22,758 nt of DNA, taken from DATKWF01 sp035529715. GTDB lineage: Bacteria; Chloroflexota; Dehalococcoidia; Dehalococcoidales; RBG-16-60-22. The first letter of the stretch is position 1. The number at the start of each line of letters is the position of its first letter. Below, in pieces: positions 14,574 through 22,739 of the stretch. The notes beneath the pieces were generated by a model. That model ran no database searches. It had not been told where the DNA came from and saw nothing but the letters and a program-made list of their open reading frames with translations. The translations under genes and the position numbers were made by a program. The stretch lies in assembly GCA_035529715.1 (NCBI GenBank), contig DATKWF010000122.1, positions 1 to 22,758 on the forward strand. Reading direction: 5' to 3'.

Positions 14574-15509
14574 CTATTTAGCCAGTGGCATTTCCAGACC
14601 ACCCAGCATGCCTGCCAGCAATGCCTTCTGCATGTGCATCCTATTCTCAGCCTGGTCAAAGACAACCGATTGTGGGCAATCCAGTATACCCTCAGCTACC
14701 TCCTCACCGTAATGAGCTGGCAGAGGGTGCATTAATATAGCATCTTCCTTGGCTAGGGATAATAGTTCGCTGCTCACCTGGTAGCTGGCAAAAATTTGAC
14801 GCCGGCGTTCAGCTTCAGCCTCCTGCCCCATACTCGTCCACACGTCCGTATAAACGACATCAGCCCCGCTAACCGCCAAGTGCGGCTCCTCGGTGCAATA
14901 TATTTCAGCGCCGCTGTCAATAGCATAGCCCCGAGCCAGATGCAAAATTCTCTCCTGAACTCCAAAATCAGCCGGCGAAGCAATCCTGAAGTTCATTCCG
15001 GTAAGTGAAGCCGCCAGCATAAGACTGTGAGCCACATTGTTACCATCGCCAATATAAGCCAATACCAAGCCTTCAAGCGTCCCCTTCTTCTCACAAATAG
15101 TGAGCAGGTCAGCCAACGCCTGGCATGGATGCTCCAAATCAGACAGGGCATTTATCACCGGCACATCAGAAGAGCCAGCCAGAACCTCCAGGGTCTGATG
15201 GGAAAAAGTACGGGCGGCAATAGCGTTTACATAGCGCCCGAGCACCCGGGCTACATCTGGAATCGACTCCCGCTTTCCCAGGCCAACCTCTTCTGGTGAC
15301 AGGTAAATGACATGGCCGCCTAACTGCCTCATGGCCATATCAAAGCTCACGCGGGTACGCAATGATGGCTTTTCAAACATCAGGGCCAATGCCTTTCCGC
15401 TAAGCAGAGAAGTCCACCCCTCAGCTTTCATATCAATTGCATTTGATATGAGTAACCGAATATCCTCACTGCTGAGATCAGATACCGAAAGTAGGTCTTT
15501 ACCCTCCAA
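14574..15509 (-). CDS. argF: Ornithine carbamoyltransferase
   Basis: 311 residues. It joins carbamoyl phosphate and ornithine to citrulline in arginine synthesis. The carbamoyl-phosphate loop is EKPSLRTRVSF (S49-x-R51-T52-R53), HPCQALADL begins at 127, and the ornithine-side loop is DVWTSMGQE (222-230), which separates it from aspartate carbamoyltransferase. The usual OTC motif HCLP is HPLP here (261-264, MHPLPAHYGEEV), so the conserved cysteine is proline. It starts with TTG at 15509, with GGAGG 5 bases upstream, and no better ATG is available. It is the first gene of a five-gene leftward run and shares its promoter region with the divergent DUF4342 gene. Confidence 0.93.
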   Translation of the reverse strand: MEGKDLLSVSDLSSEDIRLLISNAIDMKAEGWTSLLSGKALALMFEKPSLRTRVSFDMAMRQLGGHVIYLSPEEVGLGKRESIPDVARVLGRYVNAIAARTFSHQTLEVLAGSSDVPVINALSDLEHPCQALADLLTICEKKGTLEGLVLAYIGDGNNVAHSLMLAASLTGMNFRIASPADFGVQERILHLARGYAIDSGAEIYCTEEPHLAVSGADVVYTDVWTSMGQEAEAERRRQIFASYQVSSELLSLAKEDAILMHPLPAHYGEEVAEGILDCPQSVVFDQAENRMHMQKALLAGMLGGLEMPLAK

Positions 15510-15532
15510 AACAACCTCCAGCTATGCCTTAC

Positions 15533-15560
15533 AGTATATCACGAAACAGAAATTATTCAA
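15533..15560 (-). promoter_or_regulatory. argF promoter
   Basis: On the minus strand TTGAAT (15560-15555) and TATACT (15538-15533) are 16 bases apart. It lies 23 bases from the TTG start codon. Its -35 is only 10 bp from the -35 of the divergent promoter, so a single regulator could act on both. Confidence 0.6.
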
Positions 15561-15570
15561 CAGTTAATGC

Positions 15571-15599
15571 TTGACACAACCCGATAAACTATCTAATAT
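15571..15599 (+). promoter_or_regulatory. Promoter for DUF4342 and the histidine phosphatase
   Basis: TTGACA (15571-15576), a 17-base spacer and TAATAT (15594-15599). A strong ribosome-binding site, AGGAGGTG (15612-15619), follows 4 bases before the ATG at 15624. Confidence 0.65.
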
Positions 15600-15623
15600 G
15601 CGTTATAAATTAGGAGGTGCAAA

Positions 15624-15875
15624 ATGGCCGAAACTGAAAAATTCACCGTATCTGGGGGCCAGCTAGTGCAAAAGGTGAAACAGCTAATCCACGAGGGCAA
15701 CATCAGAAAAGTGCGCTTGCTACACGAGGGACGGACGGTAATAGAGCTTCCTCTATCAATAGGGGCTCCAGCGGCGGCACTGGGAATTATGGCAGCTCCG
15801 GTTTTGGCGGCAATTGGCGCTTTTGCCGCAATGGTAACCGAATGCACCATTGAGGTGGAACGAATAAAGAAATGA
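15624..15875 (+). CDS. DUF4342 domain-containing protein
   Basis: 83 residues. The N-terminal half, EKFTVSGGQLVQKVKQLIHE then GNIRKVRLLHEGRTVIELPL, and the C-terminal hydrophobic hairpin (about 48-76, ALGIMAAPVLAAIGAFAAMV) match the DUF4342 family, which is common in Chloroflexi and Firmicutes. The function is unknown. A cytoplasmic N-terminal domain followed by a short membrane-inserted hairpin is likely. The stop overlaps the start of the phosphatase gene (ATGA), so the two are translated together. Confidence 0.85.
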   Translation: MAETEKFTVSGGQLVQKVKQLIHEGNIRKVRLLHEGRTVIELPLSIGAPAAALGIMAAPVLAAIGAFAAMVTECTIEVERIKK

Positions 15876-16504
15876 CACAAATTATTCTGGTAAGACACGG
15901 GGAAACTGAATGGAATGTGGCTGAGATATTCAGAGGCAGGACTGATATTGAATTAAATGAAACGGGGATAAGGCAGGCAGAACTACTGGCTGAACATCTA
16001 AGCAAGGTAAAGATAGATGCCATTTACTCCAGCCCGCTAAGGAGAGCCTTAAAGACAGCCGAAACCATTGCTGGCTATCATCAACTTGATGTAGATATTG
16101 ACCCCGGTCTTACCGATTGTAATTTCGGCGAATGGCAAGGTTTATCTCACCAGGAGGTAAAAGATAAATATCGGGAGCTTTACGCGGAATGGATTAAGCA
16201 TCCCGAGCAAGTAAAAATGCCGGCTGGTGAAAGCCTGGGTGATGTCAGGAAAAGAGTCGTGGATGTGGTAACGAAGATAATCGCTAGACATGAAGGGACG
16301 TCAGCCTTAGTATCTCACCGTGTAGTGAATAAGGTTTTAATCTGCGCTTTACTTGGGCTGGATAATTCCCATTTCTGGGACATAAAGCTGGATACATGCG
16401 GCGTCACTATCTTCACCTATGAAAACGAACGATTCATCCTCACCCGGCATAATGACACTTCTTTTTTAAAACCCGTGGATAAGAATCAAGTCGGTGACTT
16501 TTAA
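15872..16504 (+). CDS. Histidine phosphatase family protein
   Basis: 210 residues. The catalytic motif VRHGETEWN has R8-H9-G10, where H9 would be phosphorylated. Supporting residues are in SSPLRRALKTAETIA, GEWQGLSHQEV with the acid/base region, and the second histidine H149 in LVSHRVVNK. This is the phosphoglycerate mutase / alpha-ribazole phosphatase (CobC-like) group, in which sequence alone rarely tells the substrate. A cobalamin role cannot be claimed, as no cob gene is nearby. It is coupled to DUF4342 by a 4-nt overlap. Confidence 0.9.
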   Translation: MTQIILVRHGETEWNVAEIFRGRTDIELNETGIRQAELLAEHLSKVKIDAIYSSPLRRALKTAETIAGYHQLDVDIDPGLTDCNFGEWQGLSHQEVKDKYRELYAEWIKHPEQVKMPAGESLGDVRKRVVDVVTKIIARHEGTSALVSHRVVNKVLICALLGLDNSHFWDIKLDTCGVTIFTYENERFILTRHNDTSFLKPVDKNQVGDF

Positions 16505-16513
16505 TGATATAAT
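16505..16513 (+). promoter_or_regulatory. Extended -10 promoter for the small membrane-protein pair
   Basis: TGATATAAT is a TGn extension plus a perfect TATAAT, directly after the phosphatase stop. No recognisable -35 lies 17 bases upstream, which is usual for extended -10 promoters. It gives a leader of about 66 bases before the GTG at 16586. Confidence 0.5.
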
Positions 16514-16585
16514 GCCCCTTTACATAGTGTTAATAGATAGCTACAATGCAAGTAGGATAATTTATAGAAACGGAGGTAGTGACCG

Positions 16586-16855
16586 GTGAACATAGAGTGG
16601 TTTCGTGACTTGGTCATTTCTATTTTTGGAGTGGGGGCAACTTTAGTTATCATCTTCATCGGGGTGTTAGCGTTCCTGTTTTACCGTAAGCTCAAACCTA
16701 TATTGAATTCAGTAAAGTCCGTCACCAAAACTGTAGAGAACATTTCCTCTTGCGTTGAAGAAGAGGTGTCCAGACCTCTGGCTCGGCTGGCCGCCTTTGT
16801 TCAAGGTATCTCCCAGGCAATTAGCCTAGTCGGTAAATTCTCTAAAAGAAAATAG
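16586..16855 (+). CDS. Small single-pass membrane protein (DUF948-like layout)
   Basis: 89 residues. One transmembrane helix at about 11-32 (VISIFGVGATLVIIFIGVLA, then FLFYRK) is followed by an amphipathic helical tail (LNSVKSVTKTVENISSCVEE) with a coiled-coil pattern. This layout resembles DUF948 and other small envelope proteins encoded beside YtxH genes. It starts with GTG, with GGAGG 9 bases upstream. The next gene follows after 9 bases and encodes a YtxH protein of similar build, so the pair may act together at the membrane. Confidence 0.7.
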   Translation: MNIEWFRDLVISIFGVGATLVIIFIGVLAFLFYRKLKPILNSVKSVTKTVENISSCVEEEVSRPLARLAAFVQGISQAISLVGKFSKRK

Positions 16856-16864
16856 GAGGGAAAG

Positions 16865-17107
16865 ATGGCTGAAAAAGATTCTGGCATCAGTTTTACCATT
16901 GGCTTCATCGTTGGTGCTGCCGTCGGCGTAGCTATTGGATTTCTCTATGCGCCTAAACCGGGGAAAGAAACAAGAGAACTATTAAAAGAGAAGGCGGAGA
17001 AAACCAGAGAAAAAGTAAGCGAAGTTTCCGAAAAAGCGAAGGAAACTGCCGCCGAGACACGACAGAAAGTGGAACAAAAACTGGGCAAGATGAAACCCAC
17101 CAAATAA
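16865..17107 (+). CDS. YtxH domain-containing protein
   Basis: 80 residues. A glycine-rich membrane helix (GFIVGAAVGVAIGFLYAPKP) runs into the signature APKPGKETRELLKEKAEKTR and a lysine/glutamate-rich helix to the end (KAKETAAETRQKVEQKLGKM). This is the full YtxH (PF12732) pattern, found in general-stress envelope proteins of unknown mechanism. AGGAGG lies 4 bases before the ATG. No sigma-B-type promoter was recognised. Confidence 0.9.
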   Translation: MAEKDSGISFTIGFIVGAAVGVAIGFLYAPKPGKETRELLKEKAEKTREKVSEVSEKAKETAAETRQKVEQKLGKMKPTK

Positions 17108-17200
17108 GTCGCCAGGTATTCACAGCATACTTAGCAGTTGGACTTACCTGCCAGACTTTTTCCCTGACTCTAAGTACGTGGGTGGGGTGAGTTTTATATA

Positions 17201-18292
17201 ATGGTAAAAATACCGGGTAAACACTGGCGCCTACTATCTATAGTACTAGTTGCTATCATAGTATTTTGGGTTCTATACTTACTGAGAACGGCGATATTCC
17301 CCTTCATTCTCGGCCTGATATTTGTTTATCTCCTGATGCCAGTTGTGTCGTGGCTGGAGAGAAAACTGCCTCGTCCGGGGGATTGGCCACAGTTCAAGCG
17401 GGTCTTTTCCATACTGGTCGTCTTCATCGTACTCCTGACTCTGGTTGCCGCCTTTTCCTACTTCATTGTAACAGCAATTATTGATGCTTCCCTAGTTCTG
17501 GCCGAAAGTGCCCCATATTTCATTGGTAAAAGTTTATACCAGATACAAGAATGGCTTGAGGGTCTGCGGCAACAGTTCCCTCCGGAAATACGACAGGAAG
17601 TGGATAGAGCCCTTCTTGAAGCCGGGGTGGCACTGGGCAATACCATACGAGACGCCTTTGTCACGGGTATTTCCTTTGTGCCGCGTACTTTCAGTATATT
17701 CCTCGGCTTGGCGGCACTACCCCTTTTCCTGTTTTACACCTTAAAGGACTCAGAAAAGTTAAAAAGGAATTTCTATTCGGTGTTCTCAGCGGGGATTACC
17801 GAGCATATTAGTAATATTACCAATATTATTGAAAGTGTACTGGGTCGGTATCTTCGCGCTCAATTGATGCTCGGGCTGATTGTAGCTTACTTCTCTTTTA
17901 TTGGATTATTAATATTGAGAATACCTTTTGCCCCGGTGTTAGCTCTGCTGGCTGGTATCGGGGAACTCATTCCGACACTGGGACCGTGGATTAGCGGTGC
18001 CATAGTCGCCATCGTCACCCTGGCAGTGGCACCGGACAAAGTTGTCTGGGTAATTCTTATCTTCCTGGTAATTCAACTGCTGGAAAACAATTTACTTGTC
18101 CCCAGAATTCAAGGCGGTTTTCTGCATATTCATCCCGCCGTTTTGATAGCTTTGCTCGTTATCGGGGCTTATATTGCTGGCTTATGGGGACTACTGCTAG
18201 CCGCCCCGCTGACCGCCACCGGTATGGAAATCTACAAATATGTGCACCGACAATACCAGGAAGCCGAAAAAACCAGCGAGTCGCCCGAGTAA
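17201..18292 (+). CDS. AI-2E family transporter / permease
   Basis: 363 residues with about seven membrane helices: two pairs at the N-terminus (LLSIVLVAIIVFWVLYLLRT; AIFPFILGLIFVYLLMPVVS), a long soluble segment (110-155), then the conserved membrane core with LRAQLMLGLIVAYFSFIGLL, PVLALLAGIGELIPTLGPWI and the family-typical ENNLLVPRIQGGFLHIHPAV. This is the AI-2E (PF01594) family, whose members export small molecules or exchange sodium. The substrate cannot be told, and a quorum-sensing role is not implied. GGTGGGGTGAG lies about 10 bases upstream of the ATG. The 93-base gap before it has no clear promoter. Confidence 0.9.
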   Translation: MVKIPGKHWRLLSIVLVAIIVFWVLYLLRTAIFPFILGLIFVYLLMPVVSWLERKLPRPGDWPQFKRVFSILVVFIVLLTLVAAFSYFIVTAIIDASLVLAESAPYFIGKSLYQIQEWLEGLRQQFPPEIRQEVDRALLEAGVALGNTIRDAFVTGISFVPRTFSIFLGLAALPLFLFYTLKDSEKLKRNFYSVFSAGITEHISNITNIIESVLGRYLRAQLMLGLIVAYFSFIGLLILRIPFAPVLALLAGIGELIPTLGPWISGAIVAIVTLAVAPDKVVWVILIFLVIQLLENNLLVPRIQGGFLHIHPAVLIALLVIGAYIAGLWGLLLAAPLTATGMEIYKYVHRQYQEAEKTSESPE

Positions 18293-18327
18293 GGCTAACC
18301 ATATTCCTATCTCTCCATCCCCTACTC

Positions 18328-18336
18328 TGCTATAAT
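18328..18336 (+). promoter_or_regulatory. Extended -10 promoter of polA
   Basis: TGCTATAAT is a TGn extension with a perfect TATAAT. It ends 6 bases before the polA ATG at 18343, so transcription should begin at or within a base of the start codon. No ribosome-binding sequence is present between them. Confidence 0.6.
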
Positions 18337-18342
18337 TAGAGT

Positions 18343-21063
18343 ATGAAAAAGCCGCTGCTGGTTCTGTTTGACGGCAATGCCCTGATTCATCGCGCTTTCC
18401 ATGCTATGCCACCACTGACGGTGAGAAAAACCGGCGAAGTGGTAAGCGCCGTTTACGGTTTTGCCCTGATGCTGCTCAAGGTGGTAAGCGAGCTAAAACC
18501 CAGCCATTATGCCATCGCTTTTGACAGGAAAGCGCCTACCTTCAGGCATCAGCTTTATGACCAGTACAAGGCACAGCGACCACCGACCCCGGATGAACTG
18601 GTCAACCAGATAGGGCGGGTAAGGCAGCTGGTTGAAGCTTTCTGTATCCCCATTTTCGAGCTTGACGGCTACGAGGCTGATGATGTTCTGGGTACTCTGA
18701 GTCACCAGTCCAGCCAGCAGGGCATTGATACCATTATTGTTACCGGTGACGCTGACACGATGCAACTGGTCTCACCACGGGTAAAGGTGCTTTACCCAAA
18801 ACCCGGGCGCAGTTTCAGTGATACCATGCTTTATGACGAGGCAGCGGTAAGTGATAAATACGGGGTAAGCCCAGAACATATCGCCGACCTCAAGGGACTG
18901 GCGGGTGACCCTTCGGATAACATCCCTGGCGTTCCCGGCATCGGCAAGCAGACTGCCGCCAAACTCATCCAGCAATTTGGCAGCATGGAGCAAATCTACG
19001 CCCGTATTGATGAGGTTACCCCACCCAGGGTACAGGCAATGTTAAGGGAAAACGAAGCTATAGCTCGCCAGAGCAAGACACTGGCTACCATTGTTATCCA
19101 GACGCCGGTTAGTCTTAACCTCACTGACTGCCGCATCAGCCAGTATGACCGCCACCAGGTAACCGAACTACTCCGCGAGCTTGAATTTACCAGCCTGCTG
19201 CCCAGACTGCCCGGGCTTGAGGTTGGAGAAATCACCCTTGAAACTGAGTTCAAAACCAAGCCACCTCAAGGTGACTATCATACCATAATCAACACACCGG
19301 CTCTTGACAAGCTCCTTAATCGTCTGTCTGCGGTTAAATCTTTTGCCTTTGACATTGAGACAACAAGCCTGGATGCGATGTCCGCCCAACTGGTAGGCAT
19401 ATCTCTATCACCGGCTCAGGGTGAGGCCTATTATATCCCGATTGGTCATGTCGGCTGGGAGCAGGTAGAGCAACTACCCCTCCAGCAGGTCATTGACCGC
19501 CTTAAGCCTCCCCTGGAGGATACCAGCCTAGCCAAACTTGCCCACAACGGCAAGTATGATATGACAGTGCTGGCCGAATACGGAATAAACGTCAATAACC
19601 TCAGCTTTGACACCATGGTCGCCGCCTACCTGCTGGGTGAGAAATCTTTAGGTCTGAAAGCTCTTGCCTTCAGCAAGCTGAATATTGAAATGACACCCAT
19701 TGCTGACCTGATCGGCTCGGGGGCCAAGCAGCTATCCATGTCTCAAGTGGAAATAAGCAAAGCTGCCAGCTACGCCTGCGCTGATGCTGATATGACCAGA
19801 CGACTGGCCGAACTACTGAGTACCGAGCTTCACCAGCAGGAGCTATGGCAGTTATTCTCCGAAGTTGAGATGCCACTGGTACCAGTGCTTCTCCGCATGG
19901 AAAGGAACGGAGTATCTCTGGATACAGAGCTATTGAGGAATATGTCGTATCAGCTTGGTAAGCAGTTAATAGGACTTGAGGCAGAAATTTTTGGCGATGC
20001 TGGGCACCAGTTCAACATAAATTCCCCGAAGCAGCTGGGCTCTGTCCTGTTTGAAGAGCTAAAATTACCGCCAGCCCGCAAAGGCAAGGGCAAATACTCT
20101 ACCGAGGCATCAGTCCTGGAAGAACTTCGTGGAGCCCACCCCATAATCGGACTCATTTTAGATTACCGCCAGCTTACCAAACTCAAGTCAACCTATATTG
20201 ATGCTTTCCCCGGTTTGATAAACCCCAAAACAGGCAGGGTGCATACCAGCTTTAACCAGACCAGGACAGCCACCGGGCGCCTCTCTTCAAGCGAGCCAAA
20301 CCTGCAGAATATTCCGGTCCGGGGCGAGGTGGGGAGACAGGTCAGGCAATCATTCATTGCGCCGCCCGGCTCTTACCTCCTGGCTGGAGACTATTCACAG
20401 ATTGACCTTCGTGCCCTGGCTCATCTGTCTCAAGACCCGGAGCTCATAAGCGCCTTCCAGCAAGATGAGGACATTCATGCCGCCACCGCTGCTCAGCTTT
20501 TCGGTGTGTCCACCTCACAGGTGACACCGGATATGCGCCGTCTGGCAAAAACAGTCAATTTCGGCGTTATTTATGGCATGAGTGAGTACGGGCTGGAGCA
20601 GGCAACTGAGCTATCACGGGAAGAAGCTGCCCAGTTCATTGCTGCCTATTTTGCCAAGTACCCCGGGGTAAAGCAGTACCTTGAGTCAACAAAAGAGCAG
20701 GCCAGGAACAACGGTTATGTGCAAACATTGCTGGGCAGAAGACGATACATTCCTGAAATCAATTCGTCTAACCGCCAGATAAGGGAAGCCGCCGAACGCA
20801 TGGCAATAAACATGCCGGTGCAGGGTACCTCAGCCGACATCATAAAAGTTGCCATGATAAACCTCTACCAGGAGATGGAAAAACGCCAGATGAGAAGCAA
20901 GATGCTCTTGCAGGTGCATGATGAACTTATCTTTGAAGTTCCCGAGGCGGAGATGAAAACAATGCAGGCGCTCGCTCCCAAGGTAATGTCCACTTCCTTG
21001 AACCTCAGCGTCCCGCTGAAAGTGGACACCAAAACCGGTACCAACTGGGGGGAGATGGGATAA
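18343..21063 (+). CDS. polA: DNA polymerase I
   Basis: 906 residues with all three domains. The 5' nuclease (1-290) has LFDGNALIHRAFHA, YEADDVLG, TGDADTMQL and GDPSDNIPGVPGIGKQTAAK. The 3'-5' exonuclease keeps its acidic residues: D337 and E339 in FDIETTS, N402 and D406 in HNGKYD, and Y477 and D481 in YACADAD, so proofreading should be active. The polymerase has motif A with D683 (DYSQIDLRALAHLSQD), motif B RRLAKTVNFGVIYGMSEYG and motif C with D860 (QVHDELIFEVP). The steric-gate position, usually Glu (DYSQIELR), is Asp688. It processes Okazaki fragments and fills repair gaps. mutM follows after 1 base. The message is probably leaderless. Confidence 0.97.
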   Translation: MKKPLLVLFDGNALIHRAFHAMPPLTVRKTGEVVSAVYGFALMLLKVVSELKPSHYAIAFDRKAPTFRHQLYDQYKAQRPPTPDELVNQIGRVRQLVEAFCIPIFELDGYEADDVLGTLSHQSSQQGIDTIIVTGDADTMQLVSPRVKVLYPKPGRSFSDTMLYDEAAVSDKYGVSPEHIADLKGLAGDPSDNIPGVPGIGKQTAAKLIQQFGSMEQIYARIDEVTPPRVQAMLRENEAIARQSKTLATIVIQTPVSLNLTDCRISQYDRHQVTELLRELEFTSLLPRLPGLEVGEITLETEFKTKPPQGDYHTIINTPALDKLLNRLSAVKSFAFDIETTSLDAMSAQLVGISLSPAQGEAYYIPIGHVGWEQVEQLPLQQVIDRLKPPLEDTSLAKLAHNGKYDMTVLAEYGINVNNLSFDTMVAAYLLGEKSLGLKALAFSKLNIEMTPIADLIGSGAKQLSMSQVEISKAASYACADADMTRRLAELLSTELHQQELWQLFSEVEMPLVPVLLRMERNGVSLDTELLRNMSYQLGKQLIGLEAEIFGDAGHQFNINSPKQLGSVLFEELKLPPARKGKGKYSTEASVLEELRGAHPIIGLILDYRQLTKLKSTYIDAFPGLINPKTGRVHTSFNQTRTATGRLSSSEPNLQNIPVRGEVGRQVRQSFIAPPGSYLLAGDYSQIDLRALAHLSQDPELISAFQQDEDIHAATAAQLFGVSTSQVTPDMRRLAKTVNFGVIYGMSEYGLEQATELSREEAAQFIAAYFAKYPGVKQYLESTKEQARNNGYVQTLLGRRRYIPEINSSNRQIREAAERMAINMPVQGTSADIIKVAMINLYQEMEKRQMRSKMLLQVHDELIFEVPEAEMKTMQALAPKVMSTSLNLSVPLKVDTKTGTNWGEMG

Positions 21064-21064
21064 G

Positions 21065-21883
21065 GTGCCTGAGCTGCCTGAAGTAGAAACGGTTAAAAAT
21101 GAACTGATGCCCCACATTATCGGGCGCAAACTCACCGGCATTACCCTTCTCTGGGAAGGAATAGTGCGCCAGCCATCAGTTGCCGACTTCTGCTCCCGCC
21201 TCACCGGACAGAAAGTTACCGGGCTGGCGAGATATGGTAAGTACCTTGTCCTCAACCTGACCGGTGATGACCTGCTGATTATTCACATGAAAATGAGTGG
21301 TTCTTTGCTGATTGGACGGGACTCTTCAGAGCCACCCAAGTACACCCGGGCCATAATTCATCTGGACAGGGGCGATAACATTTTCTTCCGTGACCCGCGC
21401 AAGTTCGGGGTCATGTGGGTGGTAAAAGATAAAAACAGCGTTGTCGGCAAGCTTGGTCCCGAGCCACTGGAAGAGGACTTCACTCCCCAGGTCCTGGCAC
21501 AGCGCTTGAAAAACCGCACTGCGCCGATAAAGGCTCTCCTCTACGACCAATCATTCATCGCCGGCATCGGTAACATGTATGCTGATGAAGCCCTGTTTGC
21601 TGCTGGAATCCACCCGCTAAGACCGGGAGGCAGTCTGTCCCAGGGTGAGATAGTACGACTTCACAGTGCCATCGGGCAGGTATTACGGTCGGCCATCAGC
21701 AGTAAGGGGGCCAGCATTGTCAACTACTACCGCCCCGGCGGGGAACTGGGGACCGCCCATTTTGATTTCAAGGTTGCCCATCGCGGCGGCAAGTCCTGCC
21801 CCAGCTGCGGCACCCCCCTCCAGCGCATCACCGTCCGCAATCGTGGCACCTACTTCTGCCCCAGATGCCAGCCAGAACTCTAA
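21065..21883 (+). CDS. mutM: Formamidopyrimidine-DNA glycosylase
   Basis: 272 residues. It removes 8-oxoguanine and Fapy lesions and nicks the strand. The catalytic N-terminus is Pro2-Glu3 (PELPEVETV), exposed after Met removal. The DNA-contacting Lys59 lies in ARYGKYLV and HMKMSGSL follows. The helix-two-turn-helix contains FIAGIGNMYADEALF. A C-terminal zinc finger (CPSCGTPLQ ... GTYFCPRCQ) has four cysteines. It starts with GTG one base after the polA stop, so the base excision and gap-filling enzymes share a transcript. Its 3' end overlaps the convergent DUF4389 gene by 4 bases. Confidence 0.97.
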   Translation: MPELPEVETVKNELMPHIIGRKLTGITLLWEGIVRQPSVADFCSRLTGQKVTGLARYGKYLVLNLTGDDLLIIHMKMSGSLLIGRDSSEPPKYTRAIIHLDRGDNIFFRDPRKFGVMWVVKDKNSVVGKLGPEPLEEDFTPQVLAQRLKNRTAPIKALLYDQSFIAGIGNMYADEALFAAGIHPLRPGGSLSQGEIVRLHSAIGQVLRSAISSKGASIVNYYRPGGELGTAHFDFKVAHRGGKSCPSCGTPLQRITVRNRGTYFCPRCQPEL

Positions 21884-22506
21884 TCGTCCCAGAGGCGGAA
21901 GGGTGGATAGCAGTCGGTCATCAAAGCGGCATAAGCAATTACCCGATATGACCAGCGGTTCATACCCACGACAAACTTAAAAATATCCTCAGGGTATTTA
22001 CCGGTAAACAGAAGTGCCACCGCAGCAAATATGGCGAGAACATTCGCCAAGCCGGGAACCCAATCCCGCTCACCACCTCCTCTCCCCTGGAAGAAAGCAG
22101 CAACAACATAGTGCGGTATAGCCAGCAACCACCACTTTACCAGCACCAGGCCGCGGGACAGCTTTTCCGGATAGACTACCTCCAGGTCAGCCGGGTAGTC
22201 AACCGATTTCAGTGTGAATGGCGGATATTTGTCAGTGCCCAGAGCTTGATAGCTGTAGAAGCCCACCCGCCAGGTCCAGCGCATAACCCCAACATTGAAA
22301 TCAAACAGGCTCTTCGGGTATCTCGTCGTAAACAGGATGGCAAAGAAGGCAATAATCCACACCACCATATAGGCTATCCAGAGACCAAGTAGGCAAATAT
22401 AATGGGGTATTCCCAGCAACCACTTGAGAAGCCACCAGCCCCGAGCCGGCGGCTCGCTAAGCTCGCCTTTGATAGAGAAAACCGGATAAATTCCTTGTTC
22501 TGGCAT
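21880..22506 (-). CDS. DUF4389 membrane protein with two tandem domains
   Basis: 208 residues built of two copies of the DUF4389 unit. Copy 1 has LLKWLLGIPHYICLLGLWIA, then FTTRYPKSLFDFNVGVMRW and TDKYPPF. Copy 2 has LVKWWLLAIPHYVVAAFF, then FTGKYPEDIFKFVVGMNRW and TDCYPPF. Each unit contributes two hydrophobic helices, so about four membrane passes are expected. The function is unknown. The frame opens at a GTG (22515), but that codon overlaps the GGGAGG ribosome-binding site. The ATG at 22506, 8 bases after it, is preferred. The protein's N-terminus has no signal peptide. Confidence 0.85.
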   Translation of the reverse strand: MPEQGIYPVFSIKGELSEPPARGWWLLKWLLGIPHYICLLGLWIAYMVVWIIAFFAILFTTRYPKSLFDFNVGVMRWTWRVGFYSYQALGTDKYPPFTLKSVDYPADLEVVYPEKLSRGLVLVKWWLLAIPHYVVAAFFQGRGGGERDWVPGLANVLAIFAAVALLFTGKYPEDIFKFVVGMNRWSYRVIAYAALMTDCYPPFRLWDD

Positions 22507-22538
22507 CAATACCACCTCCCTATCAGAGTAATTACATT

Positions 22539-22567
22539 AAACTACTCTTTATGGTCATAATTGTCAA
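22539..22567 (-). promoter_or_regulatory. Promoter of the DUF4389 gene
   Basis: On the minus strand TTGACA (22567-22562) and TAGTTT (22544-22539) are 17 bases apart, 33 bases before the ATG. The -35 is perfect and the -10 weak. Confidence 0.5.
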
Positions 22568-22594
22568 GGGGTTACGCCTCAGATTATTTACTGG

Positions 22595-22680
22595 TCTCAC
22601 CCCCTTTGTCCCCCTCTCCTTAAAAGAAGAGAGGGAAGAGATTTTTGACAGGGGCTTCGCCCCTCTCTCACCCTCCCCCC
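22595..22680. repeat. GC-rich inverted-repeat element, probably a dispersed intergenic repeat
   Basis: Two hairpins stand side by side: CCCTCTC (22612-22618) with GAGAGGG (22629-22635), and AGGGGC (22650-22655) with GCCCCT (22659-22664) around TTC. They are flanked by C-rich tracts. No coding frame fits. The look is that of the REP-like elements of Chloroflexi genomes, but no second copy occurs in this window. The remaining bases to the edge hold no gene. Confidence 0.5.
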
Positions 22681-22739
22681 TGATACTTAAACACAGACTA
22701 CACGAGGGATATTACTTTATATACTCACACAAGCAACCC

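Noticed and set aside
15872..16504. Assignment of the histidine phosphatase as CobC or phosphoglycerate mutase
   Set aside because: The family motifs are clear but substrate residues do not decide it, and no cobalamin or glycolysis genes are adjacent.
17108..17160. Terminator after the YtxH gene (CAGGTA ... TACCTG, then a T-rich stretch)
   Set aside because: A six-base stem with a loop of over 30 bases is not convincing, although a T5 tract follows.
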